DNA of 64,000 bases from RGIG426 sp045639905 (GCA_045639905.1 JAZUDZ010000050.1:34882-98881), one strand, 5' to 3'; counted from the stretch's first letter, positions 52,147 to 63,836 are shown. The notes: generated by a model not told the origin, from the letters alone. A program made the numbers and translations.

Positions 52147-55100
52147 ATGAAAACCCTAACCGTACGAAGTAAAAGATTGTTGGCGTTCGTACTTACGGCC
52201 GCCATTCTCGTTTTACTGATCCCCGTCTTTGCCTTGCAAAGCAGTCCGTCTTCTGCCGCCTCCACACGGCGGTTCGGCGCTTGGTGGTGGTATAAAGAGG
52301 ATAGCACAAACGCAACTACCCGTGCTGAGTATTTAGACCTACTGGAACAAATGGGCGTTAACGAAGTCTATTTTTACGGATATACCTATTTAAAGGGTAA
52401 TTCCTCAGAACAGGCAAAACTTCACACCTTTGTTCAGGATGCTATGAATCACGGCATGCGCGTATCCATTATGATTGACGATGCCGGAATGGTTACGGGT
52501 GGTGCATCGTATGCACAGGGCCAGTGGAATGGTCTTGCATCCGGTTTTAAAACCTATTTTTCCACCTATCCAAATGATGCCGTTTATGGCATTCATTATG
52601 ATGGCGAGGATTTCACAAAAGACAACACTAACCTTCAGTACTATGTTGACAACGTCGTCAAAAAAGGAATTGCGGCTCTACGAGGCGACCAGGCTTTGGC
52701 TTCAAGAAACCTGGAATTGGAAGTCGATGTCAACCCGGCCACTTGGACCGGTCCCGGCGTCACCTGTGACGGCGTGACCGGATTCTATAACTGCCTTGCC
52801 TATTTACTGGGCAACGGGAATGGTACCGTATCCTTTATGTCTTATCGCGTCACAGCACAAAAAGTTATCGACCGTGCCAACGCTGCCGGCGGTATTGACT
52901 CCTGCATTAAATACAACTGTGCTTATACCTGCGGCATCGAAACGGCTGACTCAGGAGAAGGAACCAGTGTTGATATCCACACCAAGTCCAAAGCTGATGC
53001 CGCTACTCTGATTAACGGTATTTTCAACATTCTCGAAAAAGACTACAGCACCAGCAAATTCGGCGTTGCGCTACATCATGCGCGTGCCTTCTCTTTGTTA
53101 TCAGGAACCGTCCCGACCACATCCAAATACAACGGCGGCACACTTCCGACCAGCCCGTCCGGCGGGTCCATTCCGCAAACAGAACCGACACAGCCGACCA
53201 CCACAAAGAAACCCAGCACCGGTCCCTTGGTCCGAAATGTTTTGTGGGATGGAGATGTCGATGCAACCGTTACCATTTCGAATTATGTTGGGCCGTATGA
53301 TAACGCATCCATTAACAAAGCTATCCAGGACGATATTGCCGAAAACGGATACATCACCGGAGACGAATATTACGAAATCATTTCCACGGCTTCCGTGACC
53401 GGCAACAGCGGCTACGCCACTATGGGCTTTTATACCGGTGACGGTACGGAACTTTGGGGCGAGAGCGACCGTATAGATGGTGGTTCCTCTATTCATTCCT
53501 CTATGAAGCCTTATACGCAGGGCATATACGCCGACCAAATGGACAAAGACAGAACCTACTATTTGGCACCACATATGGATGAAAATACCTCACTTTGCTA
53601 TTTCAGCGATGCTGACGGTTATACCGATAAAGTTACCTTGTCTCATGTAACCATCATTGTGTATCGTGCTTCAGGAGAAGTTTCCGAAGATGCTACGACA
53701 ACGACCACGAAAAAGGTTACAACAACAACCAAATCACAAGAGCCTTCACAAGAGCCTTCACAAGAACCTTCACAAGAACCCTCTAAGGAGCCTTCACAAG
53801 AGCCCTCCAAGGAGCCGTCTAAAGAACCTTCTGAGGAGCCGTCTGAAGAGCCGTCTCAGGTGTCCACTGACGAGCCTTCCGAACCCTCCGAACAAACTTC
53901 CGTGGATCCTACAGATCCGACAGATCCGCCCGAAGCCACCACAACCTATTTGATTGTGGAAGGAAGAAAACGCGGCGACGATAACAAAGACGGTGTCGTC
54001 GATATGAAGGACGTATTGAATCTCCGCAAATGGCTGGCCGGTATGCCGATTAGTGTCTTCAGTGAATATAACGCAGATGCCAACGGCGATGGCGCAATTG
54101 ACCTGAAAGACGTATTAACCATTCGCAGATATTTGGCCCACCTCGGAGATTTGGCTCCGGACGATGAGCCCACTGCCGCCCCCTCAGAACCTACAGAACC
54201 TACAGAACCTGCAGAACCCACTGAACCTGCAGAACCCACTGAACCCACCGTGATTCCGGACGTCACAACCGTGACGGAGGAACCGACCATTCCTTCCACC
54301 TCTACAACGGATGCACCGACGACTACCACCACGACCGTGGAAGAAAAGAATATCCGCGACCGCGCTCCGTATGTGTACAACTCCGAAGGACAGCCGATTA
54401 TCAACTTCCGTAAAAAGACGGATAACACGATCCTCGGCACCTGGTGGTGGTGGACCGATCAGGGCGAAGACGCGAAAACACGTAAAAAGTACATGGACTT
54501 CCTTGAGGAAAACGGCTGCACGGAAATCTATTATTACGGTTGGTACTATTGCGGTACGACCAGTGGCCAAAATACCTTACACGAATTTGTTGCTGACGCC
54601 AACGCACATGGCATGACCGTCTCTCTCATTTATGACGATCCGGATATGCGTGGTAACGACCTCGTAAGCAGCATCGTTCCGAACTATGTAAAATATGCAC
54701 TTGCCTGGCCGGATGATAACATTAACGGTATCCATTTGGATGTTGAGCATCAGTCCGTTTCCAGTTTTGCCACTATTGTTGACAAGTTCAAACCCGCCCA
54801 GGAAAAAGGTCTTGAGCTTAGTGACGGAAAAGTCTATTGCCCGATTTCCATGGATGTCAACTGTGAAATGAGTACCGCCCAGGTTACCGCCGGCGGCGTT
54901 ACCGGTAACATTTACGAAGTTATCTGTGCCAACGCTGACAATATCACCCTGATGTCTTACAGAGATACATATGAAGACATTTGGGCCCTCGGCAAAAAAG
55001 CCTATCAGGCAGCAATGAAATACAACTGTTCCATCACCTTTGGTGTTGAAACCGGCGCCTATGACTTCAATGATCCGAATGTCGAGTTTGCTCAGGAAAA

Positions 55101-55245
55101 CAAAGAATATATGTATGAAGAATTTGCTCAGGTTTACTTTAATTTGGCAGACAACCATCCTGAAAAAGGATACGGTATTGCCGTTCACCAACACGAAGAT
55201 TGGTACAATTTGGCAACTGAAGCCGAAAATCCGATGAAAAAGTAA
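52147..55245 (+). CDS. secreted protein with two W-W-W domains around an internal dockerin
   Basis: 1032 residues. Signal peptide (1-37), W-W-W domain 41-323 (RRFGAWWWYKED, GIHYDGE, LEVDVNP, FMSYR, CGIETADSG) and the beta-rich module 362-512 (VLWDGDVDATVTI, SHVTIIVYR). A linker of EPSQ/EPSK repeats (about 529-597), a dockerin in the middle (608-673; DDNKDGVVDMKDVLNLRKWL, DANGDGAIDLKDVLTIRRYL) and an EPT-rich linker follow. A more diverged second W-W-W domain (765-1028) has LGTWWWWTDQ, GIHLDVE, SMDVNCE, LMSYR and FGVETG. Both copies keep the Asp-x-Glu and Asp-Val-Asn residues. ATG at 52147 with GGAGG 9 bases upstream. Same operon as the two genes before it. A strong terminator follows. Confidence 0.82.
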   Translation: MKTLTVRSKRLLAFVLTAAILVLLIPVFALQSSPSSAASTRRFGAWWWYKEDSTNATTRAEYLDLLEQMGVNEVYFYGYTYLKGNSSEQAKLHTFVQDAMNHGMRVSIMIDDAGMVTGGASYAQGQWNGLASGFKTYFSTYPNDAVYGIHYDGEDFTKDNTNLQYYVDNVVKKGIAALRGDQALASRNLELEVDVNPATWTGPGVTCDGVTGFYNCLAYLLGNGNGTVSFMSYRVTAQKVIDRANAAGGIDSCIKYNCAYTCGIETADSGEGTSVDIHTKSKADAATLINGIFNILEKDYSTSKFGVALHHARAFSLLSGTVPTTSKYNGGTLPTSPSGGSIPQTEPTQPTTTKKPSTGPLVRNVLWDGDVDATVTISNYVGPYDNASINKAIQDDIAENGYITGDEYYEIISTASVTGNSGYATMGFYTGDGTELWGESDRIDGGSSIHSSMKPYTQGIYADQMDKDRTYYLAPHMDENTSLCYFSDADGYTDKVTLSHVTIIVYRASGEVSEDATTTTTKKVTTTTKSQEPSQEPSQEPSQEPSKEPSQEPSKEPSKEPSEEPSEEPSQVSTDEPSEPSEQTSVDPTDPTDPPEATTTYLIVEGRKRGDDNKDGVVDMKDVLNLRKWLAGMPISVFSEYNADANGDGAIDLKDVLTIRRYLAHLGDLAPDDEPTAAPSEPTEPTEPAEPTEPAEPTEPTVIPDVTTVTEEPTIPSTSTTDAPTTTTTTVEEKNIRDRAPYVYNSEGQPIINFRKKTDNTILGTWWWWTDQGEDAKTRKKYMDFLEENGCTEIYYYGWYYCGTTSGQNTLHEFVADANAHGMTVSLIYDDPDMRGNDLVSSIVPNYVKYALAWPDDNINGIHLDVEHQSVSSFATIVDKFKPAQEKGLELSDGKVYCPISMDVNCEMSTAQVTAGGVTGNIYEVICANADNITLMSYRDTYEDIWALGKKAYQAAMKYNCSITFGVETGAYDFNDPNVEFAQENKEYMYEEFAQVYFNLADNHPEKGYGIAVHQHEDWYNLATEAENPMKK
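53737..53880 (+). repeat. tandem 12-base EPSQ/EPSK repeat
   Basis: About eleven head-to-tail copies of a GAGCCTTCACAA-like unit, each coding for Glu-Pro-Ser-Gln/Lys/Glu. It forms an acidic, extended linker, unlike the Thr linkers of the neighbouring paralogue. A second, shorter EPT/EPA repeat lies at about 54186-54250. Confidence 0.85.
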
Positions 55246-55264
55246 TTTCTTCAAAATAAGCAAA

Positions 55265-55300
55265 GGCCCTGCGAAAAATATTTTTCGCAGGGTCTTTTTT
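55265..55300 (+). terminator. terminator of the W-W-W exoprotein locus
   Basis: CCCTGCGAAAAATATTTTTCGCAGGG makes a perfect long stem followed by TCTTTTTT on the plus strand, 20 bases after the last stop. Confidence 0.9.
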
Positions 55301-55377
55301 CGGGTTTTCAGTTCGTTCCGTTAGATAATGGTTATAGACAAATCGAACACATCCAAACATTTGATTCGCGGACAAAA

Positions 55378-55412
55378 AAGAGCTGTTGGAAGAAAAACTT
55401 CCAACAGCTCTT
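55378..55412 (-). terminator. terminator of the ROK-family gene
   Basis: AAGAGCTGTTGGAAG pairs with its perfect complement around a 5-base loop, followed by TTTTTTG on the minus strand. Confidence 0.9.
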
Positions 55413-55425
55413 AAAACTTACAGTC

Positions 55426-56808
55426 TTAGTCGATTTGCGGCAAACTGGCAGCAGCAGCAGACTGACCGACACGACGAATCTTCTCGTCGGGCAAGTGCAG
55501 TTCCATAGCAGCAGCTTCCGGATACTCTTCACTGAGAACGCGTCTGGCTTCAGCAATAACAGCGTCGCCGCCCTTACCGGACATAACGCGGCCGAGAAGC
55601 AAAACATGCTCAATATTGTAGTACATGGCATAGTAGCCGAGGGTGTGACCCAAATAGGTACCAATGGAGCGATAGATGTCCAAAGCTTTATCATTGCCGT
55701 TCTCAACTTCGCCCTGAACGACTTTCAGTTTCTCAGCCGGGGACAAGCTCTCATCAAGCTGAATGCCGGCACGAGGAGCCAATTTAATGACGCCGTCTTG
55801 AGAGAAGTATTTAACACCGCAGCCCTTATCGCCGGACCACTCGTCGACCATGGCATCGTCCTGAAGGTCAACCGGAGCAAAGGCCAATTCGTTGAGCCAG
55901 CCGGTGATATTACCGTCTTCATCCACATAACCGGCAGCTTCGGAAGTGCCCATGGCAATACCGAGGATGGCGTTGGTTTCGAGGCTCATGGCACCGGCCA
56001 AAGCCGTGACGTCACCATCGTTGGCAACATACAGCGGAGCGCCGATTTCGCGAGCGGCACGAATATAAATATCTTTGACTTTCTTGTCGAAGTCTTCCTT
56101 CGGAACCTTGAGGAACAAGGAAGCAACCATGGCGCGGTTGTCAACATAGATACCGGCAGAAGAAACACCGATAGCATCAACACGCGGCATTTTGGAAGCA
56201 GCCGTCTTCATGGCGGTCAGGATACCATCGAAGTGATAGTCCGGATCCGGATTGGTTTTCGGGAACCAAACAACTTCTTCGGAATAAACGGATTTACCGT
56301 CGATAACGGCGGAAACTTTACGGTCGGAACCGCCGGCATCAAAGCCGATACGGCAACCTTCCAGGTGACGGCCGACAGCCTGAGCACCGGATTTCTCAGC
56401 CGGGGTATCTGCCAAAGCGACAGAAACAACCTCGAACGGTTTCTCGTAGACGTTGGCCATGAAGTCAGCATCAAATTCACGGGCGCCGCCTTTTACATAG
56501 GTGGCAGCAATGAACTTGGCGAGATCATCATCACCGCAGACATAAATTTTATATCCGCCGTAAGCCCACAAGAGCATTTTGCAAGTACGCTCGGTATAGA
56601 CTTTGTCAGCCTCGGCGAACTCGGGAGTGCCGTGAATCTTGAAACGGCGAACAGCTGTGAAGCCCTGGTTGCGCTCAACAGCAATTGCGATTTCTTTACC
56701 ATTTTTTGCAGACTCTTCAAAAGCCTGGCAGAAGGGTGCCATCGGGATGAAGCCCTGATCGAGCACCGGGATGTTTTTAACATCCACATTTAAACCATAA
56801 ACCTGCAT
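55426..56808 (-). CDS. ROK-family protein with N-terminal extension
   Basis: 460 residues, against about 300 for typical ROK sugar kinases. The ROK core begins near residue 150 with CRIGFDAGGSDRKVSAV (phosphate-1 loop) and contains VDAIGVSSAGIYVD, the catalytic Asp in VANDGDVTALAGAM and the glycine-rich GIAMGTSEAAGYV. The first about 145 residues are not recognised. The CxCGxxGCxE zinc motif typical of ROK is absent. A sugar or sugar-like substrate is inferred from the family only. The ATG at 56808 has GGAGG upstream. Monocistronic. Confidence 0.82.
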   Translation of the reverse strand: MQVYGLNVDVKNIPVLDQGFIPMAPFCQAFEESAKNGKEIAIAVERNQGFTAVRRFKIHGTPEFAEADKVYTERTCKMLLWAYGGYKIYVCGDDDLAKFIAATYVKGGAREFDADFMANVYEKPFEVVSVALADTPAEKSGAQAVGRHLEGCRIGFDAGGSDRKVSAVIDGKSVYSEEVVWFPKTNPDPDYHFDGILTAMKTAASKMPRVDAIGVSSAGIYVDNRAMVASLFLKVPKEDFDKKVKDIYIRAAREIGAPLYVANDGDVTALAGAMSLETNAILGIAMGTSEAAGYVDEDGNITGWLNELAFAPVDLQDDAMVDEWSGDKGCGVKYFSQDGVIKLAPRAGIQLDESLSPAEKLKVVQGEVENGNDKALDIYRSIGTYLGHTLGYYAMYYNIEHVLLLGRVMSGKGGDAVIAEARRVLSEEYPEAAAMELHLPDEKIRRVGQSAAAASLPQID

Positions 56809-56857
56809 GTTTATATCCTCCAAACTAGACTAAATTGCAACGGTTTTGCTACCTGTT

Positions 56858-56886
56858 ATTATATAATAATCCCAATGGTTTTTCAA
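56858..56886 (-). promoter_or_regulatory. promoter of the ROK-family gene
   Basis: TTGAAA (56881-56886) and TATAAT (56858-56863) with a 17-base spacer on the minus strand. Confidence 0.8.
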
Positions 56887-56948
56887 GGCGAAAAAGTATA
56901 CTACCCGTCATAGCTTTTGCCGAAATCGTCAGCTCGATTTTGCCTCAT

Positions 56949-56977
56949 ACAGAAAAAAGAAACGGCCTTTAAGCCGT
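56949..56977 (-). terminator. terminator of the dusB-rsmA operon
   Basis: ACGGC pairs with GCCGT across a loop that contains the rsmA stop codon, followed by TTTCTTTTTTC on the minus strand. Confidence 0.7.
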
Positions 56978-57826
56978 CTCTTTTGCACAGGTATTCAGTT
57001 TCAAAAACTGTTCCATTGTCAGTTCTTCCGCACGGGCCGTACGGGCAATTTCCGCATGGTCCAGCATCCTGCCGATCTGCTCCTTCGTATACCCCGCCCC
57101 CTGCAGCGCATTCATCAGGGTCTTCCGGCGCTGCCCGAAGGCAGCCTTTACCAGAGAAAACAGTCTTTTTTCGTCTTCCCTCTCAAGCGGCAATGTTTTT
57201 CTCGGTTTCAGCTGAATCACGGCACTGTCAACATTCGGGGCCGGCATAAAACTGCCACGGGCCACGGAAAACAGTTTTTCGGCTTCCGCATAATACTGAA
57301 CAGCCAGCGTCACGGCTCCGCATTCCCGGGTGCCGGGCTTTGCACACAATCGGTCTGCCGCTTCCTTTTGCACCATAACCGTAATGGACTCCACCGGCAA
57401 ACGACTTTCCAGCAAGTACATAATCACCGGAGACGTGATATAATACGGCAGGTTGGCGCAAACCGCCACGGGACGGTCACCAAACTGTTCGGCCAAAAGC
57501 GCTTTCAAATCGGTTTTCAGAACATCTCCCTGAATAAGGGAAATGTTCTCTTGCCGCGCAAGCGTCTCTTCCAAAACCGGAAACAGGCGTTTATCCAGTT
57601 CCAGTGCCACCACTTTTCCTGCCCGCTCGGACAGTTCTTTTGTCAGCACACCGAACCCCGGGCCGATTTCCAGCGCTCCATATTCCTTTGTCATTTCACA
57701 GGCATCCGCCATGCGGGGACATACGGTGGGATTAATCAAAAAGTTTTGTCCCATGGCTTTGGAAAAATGAAATCCATGTTTCCCAAGTACTTCCCGAACA
57801 TAGCCGATATCGGTTAAAGACTGCAT
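56969..57826 (-). CDS. rsmA: 16S rRNA (adenine1518/1519-N6) dimethyltransferase
   Basis: Methylates two adjacent adenines near the 3' end of 16S rRNA (KsgA). The 285 residues include GQNFLINPTVC, the SAM-binding ALEIGPGFGVLT and the catalytic NLPYYITSPV. Last gene of a four-gene operon, 3 bases after tadA. Confidence 0.97.
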   Translation of the reverse strand: MQSLTDIGYVREVLGKHGFHFSKAMGQNFLINPTVCPRMADACEMTKEYGALEIGPGFGVLTKELSERAGKVVALELDKRLFPVLEETLARQENISLIQGDVLKTDLKALLAEQFGDRPVAVCANLPYYITSPVIMYLLESRLPVESITVMVQKEAADRLCAKPGTRECGAVTLAVQYYAEAEKLFSVARGSFMPAPNVDSAVIQLKPRKTLPLEREDEKRLFSLVKAAFGQRRKTLMNALQGAGYTKEQIGRMLDHAEIARTARAEELTMEQFLKLNTCAKETA

Positions 57827-57829
57827 ACG

Positions 57830-58285
57830 TTACTCACTTTTCTTTTTTCGTAAATTTTGGAAAAAGGCGGACAGCTGGGCAGCACATTCTTCCTGTAAAA
57901 TACCGCCGACACATTCCGGTTGACTGTTATACGGCAGAGAAAACAAATTTACTACCGAGCCGCAGGAACCGGCTTTTGAATCAAACGCACCAAAATAGAC
58001 GCGTTCGATTCTGGAATTGATAATCGCCCCGGCACACATGGGACACGGTTCCAGTGTCACATACAGTTCACACCGCGGAAGCCTCCATCCGCCCAGGGTT
58101 TGGCAGGCTTCATGAATCGCTTCGATTTCCGCATGCGCCAAAGCATTCTTTCCCATCTCCCGGCGATTTCGTCCCCGGCCGACAACACGGTCATCCTGAA
58201 CCACAACGGCACCCACCGGGACTTCTCCCTCTGCCGCCGCTTCCGCTGCGAGGATCAGTGCCTCCCGCATAAACCGCTCATCCAT
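57830..58285 (-). CDS. tadA: tRNA-specific adenosine deaminase
   Basis: Makes inosine at the wobble position of tRNA-Arg(ACG). The 151 residues have the zinc deaminase motif AHAEIEAIHEA and PCPMCAGAI. The start overlaps the end of the CPBP gene by 8 bases, so translation is coupled. Confidence 0.95.
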   Translation of the reverse strand: MDERFMREALILAAEAAAEGEVPVGAVVVQDDRVVGRGRNRREMGKNALAHAEIEAIHEACQTLGGWRLPRCELYVTLEPCPMCAGAIINSRIERVYFGAFDSKAGSCGSVVNLFSLPYNSQPECVGGILQEECAAQLSAFFQNLRKKKSE

Positions 58286-59408
58286 GGAAAAGCCCTCTCA
58301 AAATCGACGCCGTATCCGAGTCGGGACCAAAGGGGATTCCGGAGGAGGACGACGGGAAATCGGATAACGCTTCCAGGAGTCCCGAACCGGCCACGGTGAC
58401 AATTAACATACAAACGATGAAGATAATCATTCCGGTAGAGAAAATGGTCGCTTTCGCTTTTTCTTTTTCCGTCAAAAACGGACTGGGATTATCTCCCACA
58501 ACCGGAGTTCTGGTACGGAAACGTCCGACTAAAACAGCGGTGCCGACCACACCGAGCGTTACGCTGACAATGTAGAAAATCATATACAAAGTATTGCCGA
58601 AGCTTTCCGGCTTGTTCATGGAAATAAACTCCAGCACAACGGAAATACCATTGTTCAGAAAATGCAAAACCATCGATGTGCGAATATCACCGGTTTTTAA
58701 AACGATATAGCCGAATACGAGACCCAGTAAAAACGCAAACGGAATCTGTTGAATCGTTCCGTGCATCAAGCCAAACAAAAAGGATGATATCAGCAGTGCG
58801 TTCCGGTCTCCCGCCACACGCAAAGACTGGAGAACATATCCGCGGAACAGCAGTTCTTCCAAAATGGCCGGCGCGACGGCGACGATAATAATGTTTAAAA
58901 CCAGTCCCGTCCAGGTTCCGTCCTGCATATTCGGCACTTCCAGCGGAGACAATCCGACCGACTCAAAAAAACTCAAAATAGCCGAGCCGCAATAGTTGGC
59001 TGCGGAAATGGCACCAAATCCGAAAAACACCATCAAGATGGAAAGAGCGGGATCAAATGCCTTGGTCGGTGCCAACGGAATATGCCGACGACGGGAAAGA
59101 ATACCGGCAATCAGCAGAGGTATACCCATCATCAGAACATACTGCATCAGGTACGTTAGCAAATACCAAATTTGTCCGTGGTTCATTGCCTTCACGGCTT
59201 CGGTAAAAGGAGTAATACTCCCCTTTGATACAATCATGCCGAGAACAATGTCGGCAATGGCAATCAGAAACGACATGCCGATACTGCCCAAAACAATCAA
59301 GCCGACTTCCGTTCCGGTTTTTTTCAGTCGTTCTGTTTCATTCTTTTTTTGATTTTGTGCCCATTGGAAATACTGCCATTCCGCCGGGGACTGATACGGA
59401 AACTGCAT
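58278..59408 (-). CDS. CPBP-family intramembrane glutamic endopeptidase
   Basis: 376-residue membrane protein with about eight hydrophobic segments. The ABI/CPBP motifs are present: EELLFRGYVLQSLR (catalytic Glu pair and Arg), a later HGTIQQIPFAF and HFLNNGISV. Family members process prenylated or peptide substrates. The substrate here is unknown. It is part of the dusB-tadA-rsmA operon. Confidence 0.88.
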   Translation of the reverse strand: MQFPYQSPAEWQYFQWAQNQKKNETERLKKTGTEVGLIVLGSIGMSFLIAIADIVLGMIVSKGSITPFTEAVKAMNHGQIWYLLTYLMQYVLMMGIPLLIAGILSRRRHIPLAPTKAFDPALSILMVFFGFGAISAANYCGSAILSFFESVGLSPLEVPNMQDGTWTGLVLNIIIVAVAPAILEELLFRGYVLQSLRVAGDRNALLISSFLFGLMHGTIQQIPFAFLLGLVFGYIVLKTGDIRTSMVLHFLNNGISVVLEFISMNKPESFGNTLYMIFYIVSVTLGVVGTAVLVGRFRTRTPVVGDNPSPFLTEKEKAKATIFSTGMIIFIVCMLIVTVAGSGLLEALSDFPSSSSGIPFGPDSDTASILRGLFHG

Positions 59409-59420
59409 TCTGTTTCACCT

Positions 59421-60392
59421 CTATATTTCTTCACTGCGCAAAACAACCGTTTCGCATAGTGCTTTCAAATCATCCAGTGTTTTTATCTCTCCGCATTTTT
59501 TACGAAGTTCTGCGGCACCCGCCATCCCTTTGATATACCAGGCGGCATGCTTGCGGGTTTGCAAAAGCGCCAGCTTTTCGCCCTTTTGCGAAATCGCCAT
59601 TTCGGCCTGTCGAATCAGGACCGCCATTTGCTCGGAAACGGTCGGGGCCGTAAAAGATTTGCCTTCAAAATAGGCATTGATTTCTTCAAAAATCCAAGGC
59701 TGCCCGAGTGCGGCACGCCCGACCATCACCAAATCACAGCCGGTATCCCGCATCATGGAAGCCGCTTCCGCACCGCTCGTCACATCGCCGTTGCCGATGA
59801 CCGGAATGGATACCGATTCCTTAACGGCTTTGATAATCTGCCTGTCAACCGGAGGCGCATACATTTGGTCTCGCGTACGACCGTGAACCGCCAGAAACGC
59901 TGCTCCGCCTTCCTCACAGGCTTTCGCCACGTCAACGGCGTTTACCTCTTCCGCGGAATAACCTTTTCGCATTTTTGCCGTCACGGGGACCGGCACGGCA
60001 GCGCTAACGGCTTTGACAATTCTGTAGCAAAGTTCGGGATCCCGCATGAGGGAACTTCCGCAGTGGTTTCCCGCCACCTTCGGCGCGGGACATCCCATAT
60101 TGATGTCCACCCAATCGGGATGGGATAATTCGTACGCCTGTGCAGCCGCCTTGGCCATAATCTCCGGATCGTCGCCGAAGAGCTGGATGGCGCAAGGCCG
60201 TTCCGGCTCGCTGATTTGCAGCAGTTCCGCACTTTTCCGGTCGTGATAGCACAGTCCTTTGCAGCTGACCATCTCTCCGACGGAGAAAGAAGCACCATAT
60301 TCCATACAAAGCGTACGAAATGCACTGTCGGCCACACCGGCCATCGGAGCCAAAGCCGCATGATTACGGAGTTCCATATTCCCGATTTTCAT
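59421..60392 (-). CDS. dusB: tRNA-dihydrouridine synthase (DusB type)
   Basis: FMN enzyme reducing uridines in the tRNA D-loop. The 323 residues hold APMAGVADSAFRTL, the catalytic-cysteine motif NMGCPAPKVAG, VTAKMRKG and the FMN-phosphate site VMVGRAALGQPWIF. First gene of the operon. Confidence 0.95.
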   Translation of the reverse strand: MKIGNMELRNHAALAPMAGVADSAFRTLCMEYGASFSVGEMVSCKGLCYHDRKSAELLQISEPERPCAIQLFGDDPEIMAKAAAQAYELSHPDWVDINMGCPAPKVAGNHCGSSLMRDPELCYRIVKAVSAAVPVPVTAKMRKGYSAEEVNAVDVAKACEEGGAAFLAVHGRTRDQMYAPPVDRQIIKAVKESVSIPVIGNGDVTSGAEAASMMRDTGCDLVMVGRAALGQPWIFEEINAYFEGKSFTAPTVSEQMAVLIRQAEMAISQKGEKLALLQTRKHAAWYIKGMAGAAELRKKCGEIKTLDDLKALCETVVLRSEEI

Positions 60393-60424
60393 AGGTCTGC
60401 TCCTTTCAGCGCACAGTTTTAATT

Positions 60425-60453
60425 AGTATATCATATTATGGTGTTTTTTTCCA
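60425..60453 (-). promoter_or_regulatory. probable promoter of the dusB operon
   Basis: TATACT (60425-60430) on the minus strand with TGGAAA (60448-60453) 17 bases upstream. The -35 match is only moderate. Confidence 0.5.
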
Positions 60454-60502
60454 CCTTGGAACCTGCAAAAAGTTTGGTATGGAAAGAAAAGAAAAAATAG
60501 TA

Positions 60503-60508
60503 TATAAT
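60503..60508 (+). promoter_or_regulatory. -10 box of secA
   Basis: A perfect TATAAT in front of secA, about 34 bases before the ATG. No good -35 box was found at the right distance. Confidence 0.5.
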
Positions 60509-60541
60509 AGAACTCTAAGTATGTCTTAAGGAGGAATACAC

Positions 60542-63277
<2,736 letters not shown>

Positions 63278-63316
63278 CTATCTTCTCCCTAAAACCTAAA
63301 TCCAACCAATAACGGA

Positions 63317-63454
63317 GTGTGCTATGTTTCATGCCATAAACTAAAAGATCTGTCGTTGTTTTCCGGTGTTTCTATAGACAAAAAAGGCTACGGAATCATT
63401 TGGAACGACGAGTTAGATTTGTCTTGTGATGAACTCTGGGAAAACGGAATATAA
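63317..63454 (+). pseudogene. remnant of a DUF2442 protein
   Basis: The plus-strand frame ending at 63454 reads LKDLSLFSGVSIDKKGYG and then IIWNDELDLSCDELWENG, the typical C-terminal half of a small DUF2442 protein. The N-terminal half and a proper start are missing (a stop lies just upstream), so it looks like a decayed gene. Confidence 0.65.
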
Positions 63455-63490
63455 TTAATTGCCACGCGATTTGTATTACCAACAAAGAGC

Positions 63491-63553
63491 AAAAACCTCC
63501 TTTGATATTAAAACGGTTACTGATTCTATACCGTTCTATCATAGGAGGTTTTC
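63491..63553. other. large imperfect hairpin
   Basis: AAAAACCTCCT pairs with AGGAGGTTTT and the inner AACGGT with ACCGTT. It could be a terminator of a lost gene or the end of a mobile element. Confidence 0.5.
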
Positions 63554-63720
63554 ATGTTTTCAGAATAATTCAAATGGGCTTAACTACAGAAAAATCGAAA
63601 AAACATAATGTGTAGAATCTAAAAGTAATCAACTTAACAAATCACTCGAAAGTATTTTCATCAAATTGGCCTTGACCATTCCATAATCCACTTTATCTTA
63701 AAAATTCGGCAGAATACTCC

Positions 63721-63746
63721 CACCTCTAAACGAAGTGAAGGTGGCG
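63721..63746. repeat. small hairpin, possible IS200/IS605 end
   Basis: CCACCT and AGGTGG are separated by a 14-base loop, about 140 bases before tnpB. A subterminal hairpin of this kind marks the left end of IS200/IS605 elements. The precise end is not determined. Confidence 0.35.
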
Positions 63747-63814
63747 AGATGAATGCCGCCCGTTTTTGTGTGAATCAATAACGAAATATGGTTCTTCTTT
63801 CCTTTTGTGAATGT

Positions 63815-63836
63815 CATGTGGAAAATTTTCCACATG
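63815..63836. repeat. perfect 22-base palindrome upstream of tnpB
   Basis: The sequence from CATGTGGAAAA to its exact complement TTTTCCACATG has no loop. It lies 49 bases before the tnpB start. Confidence 0.9.
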
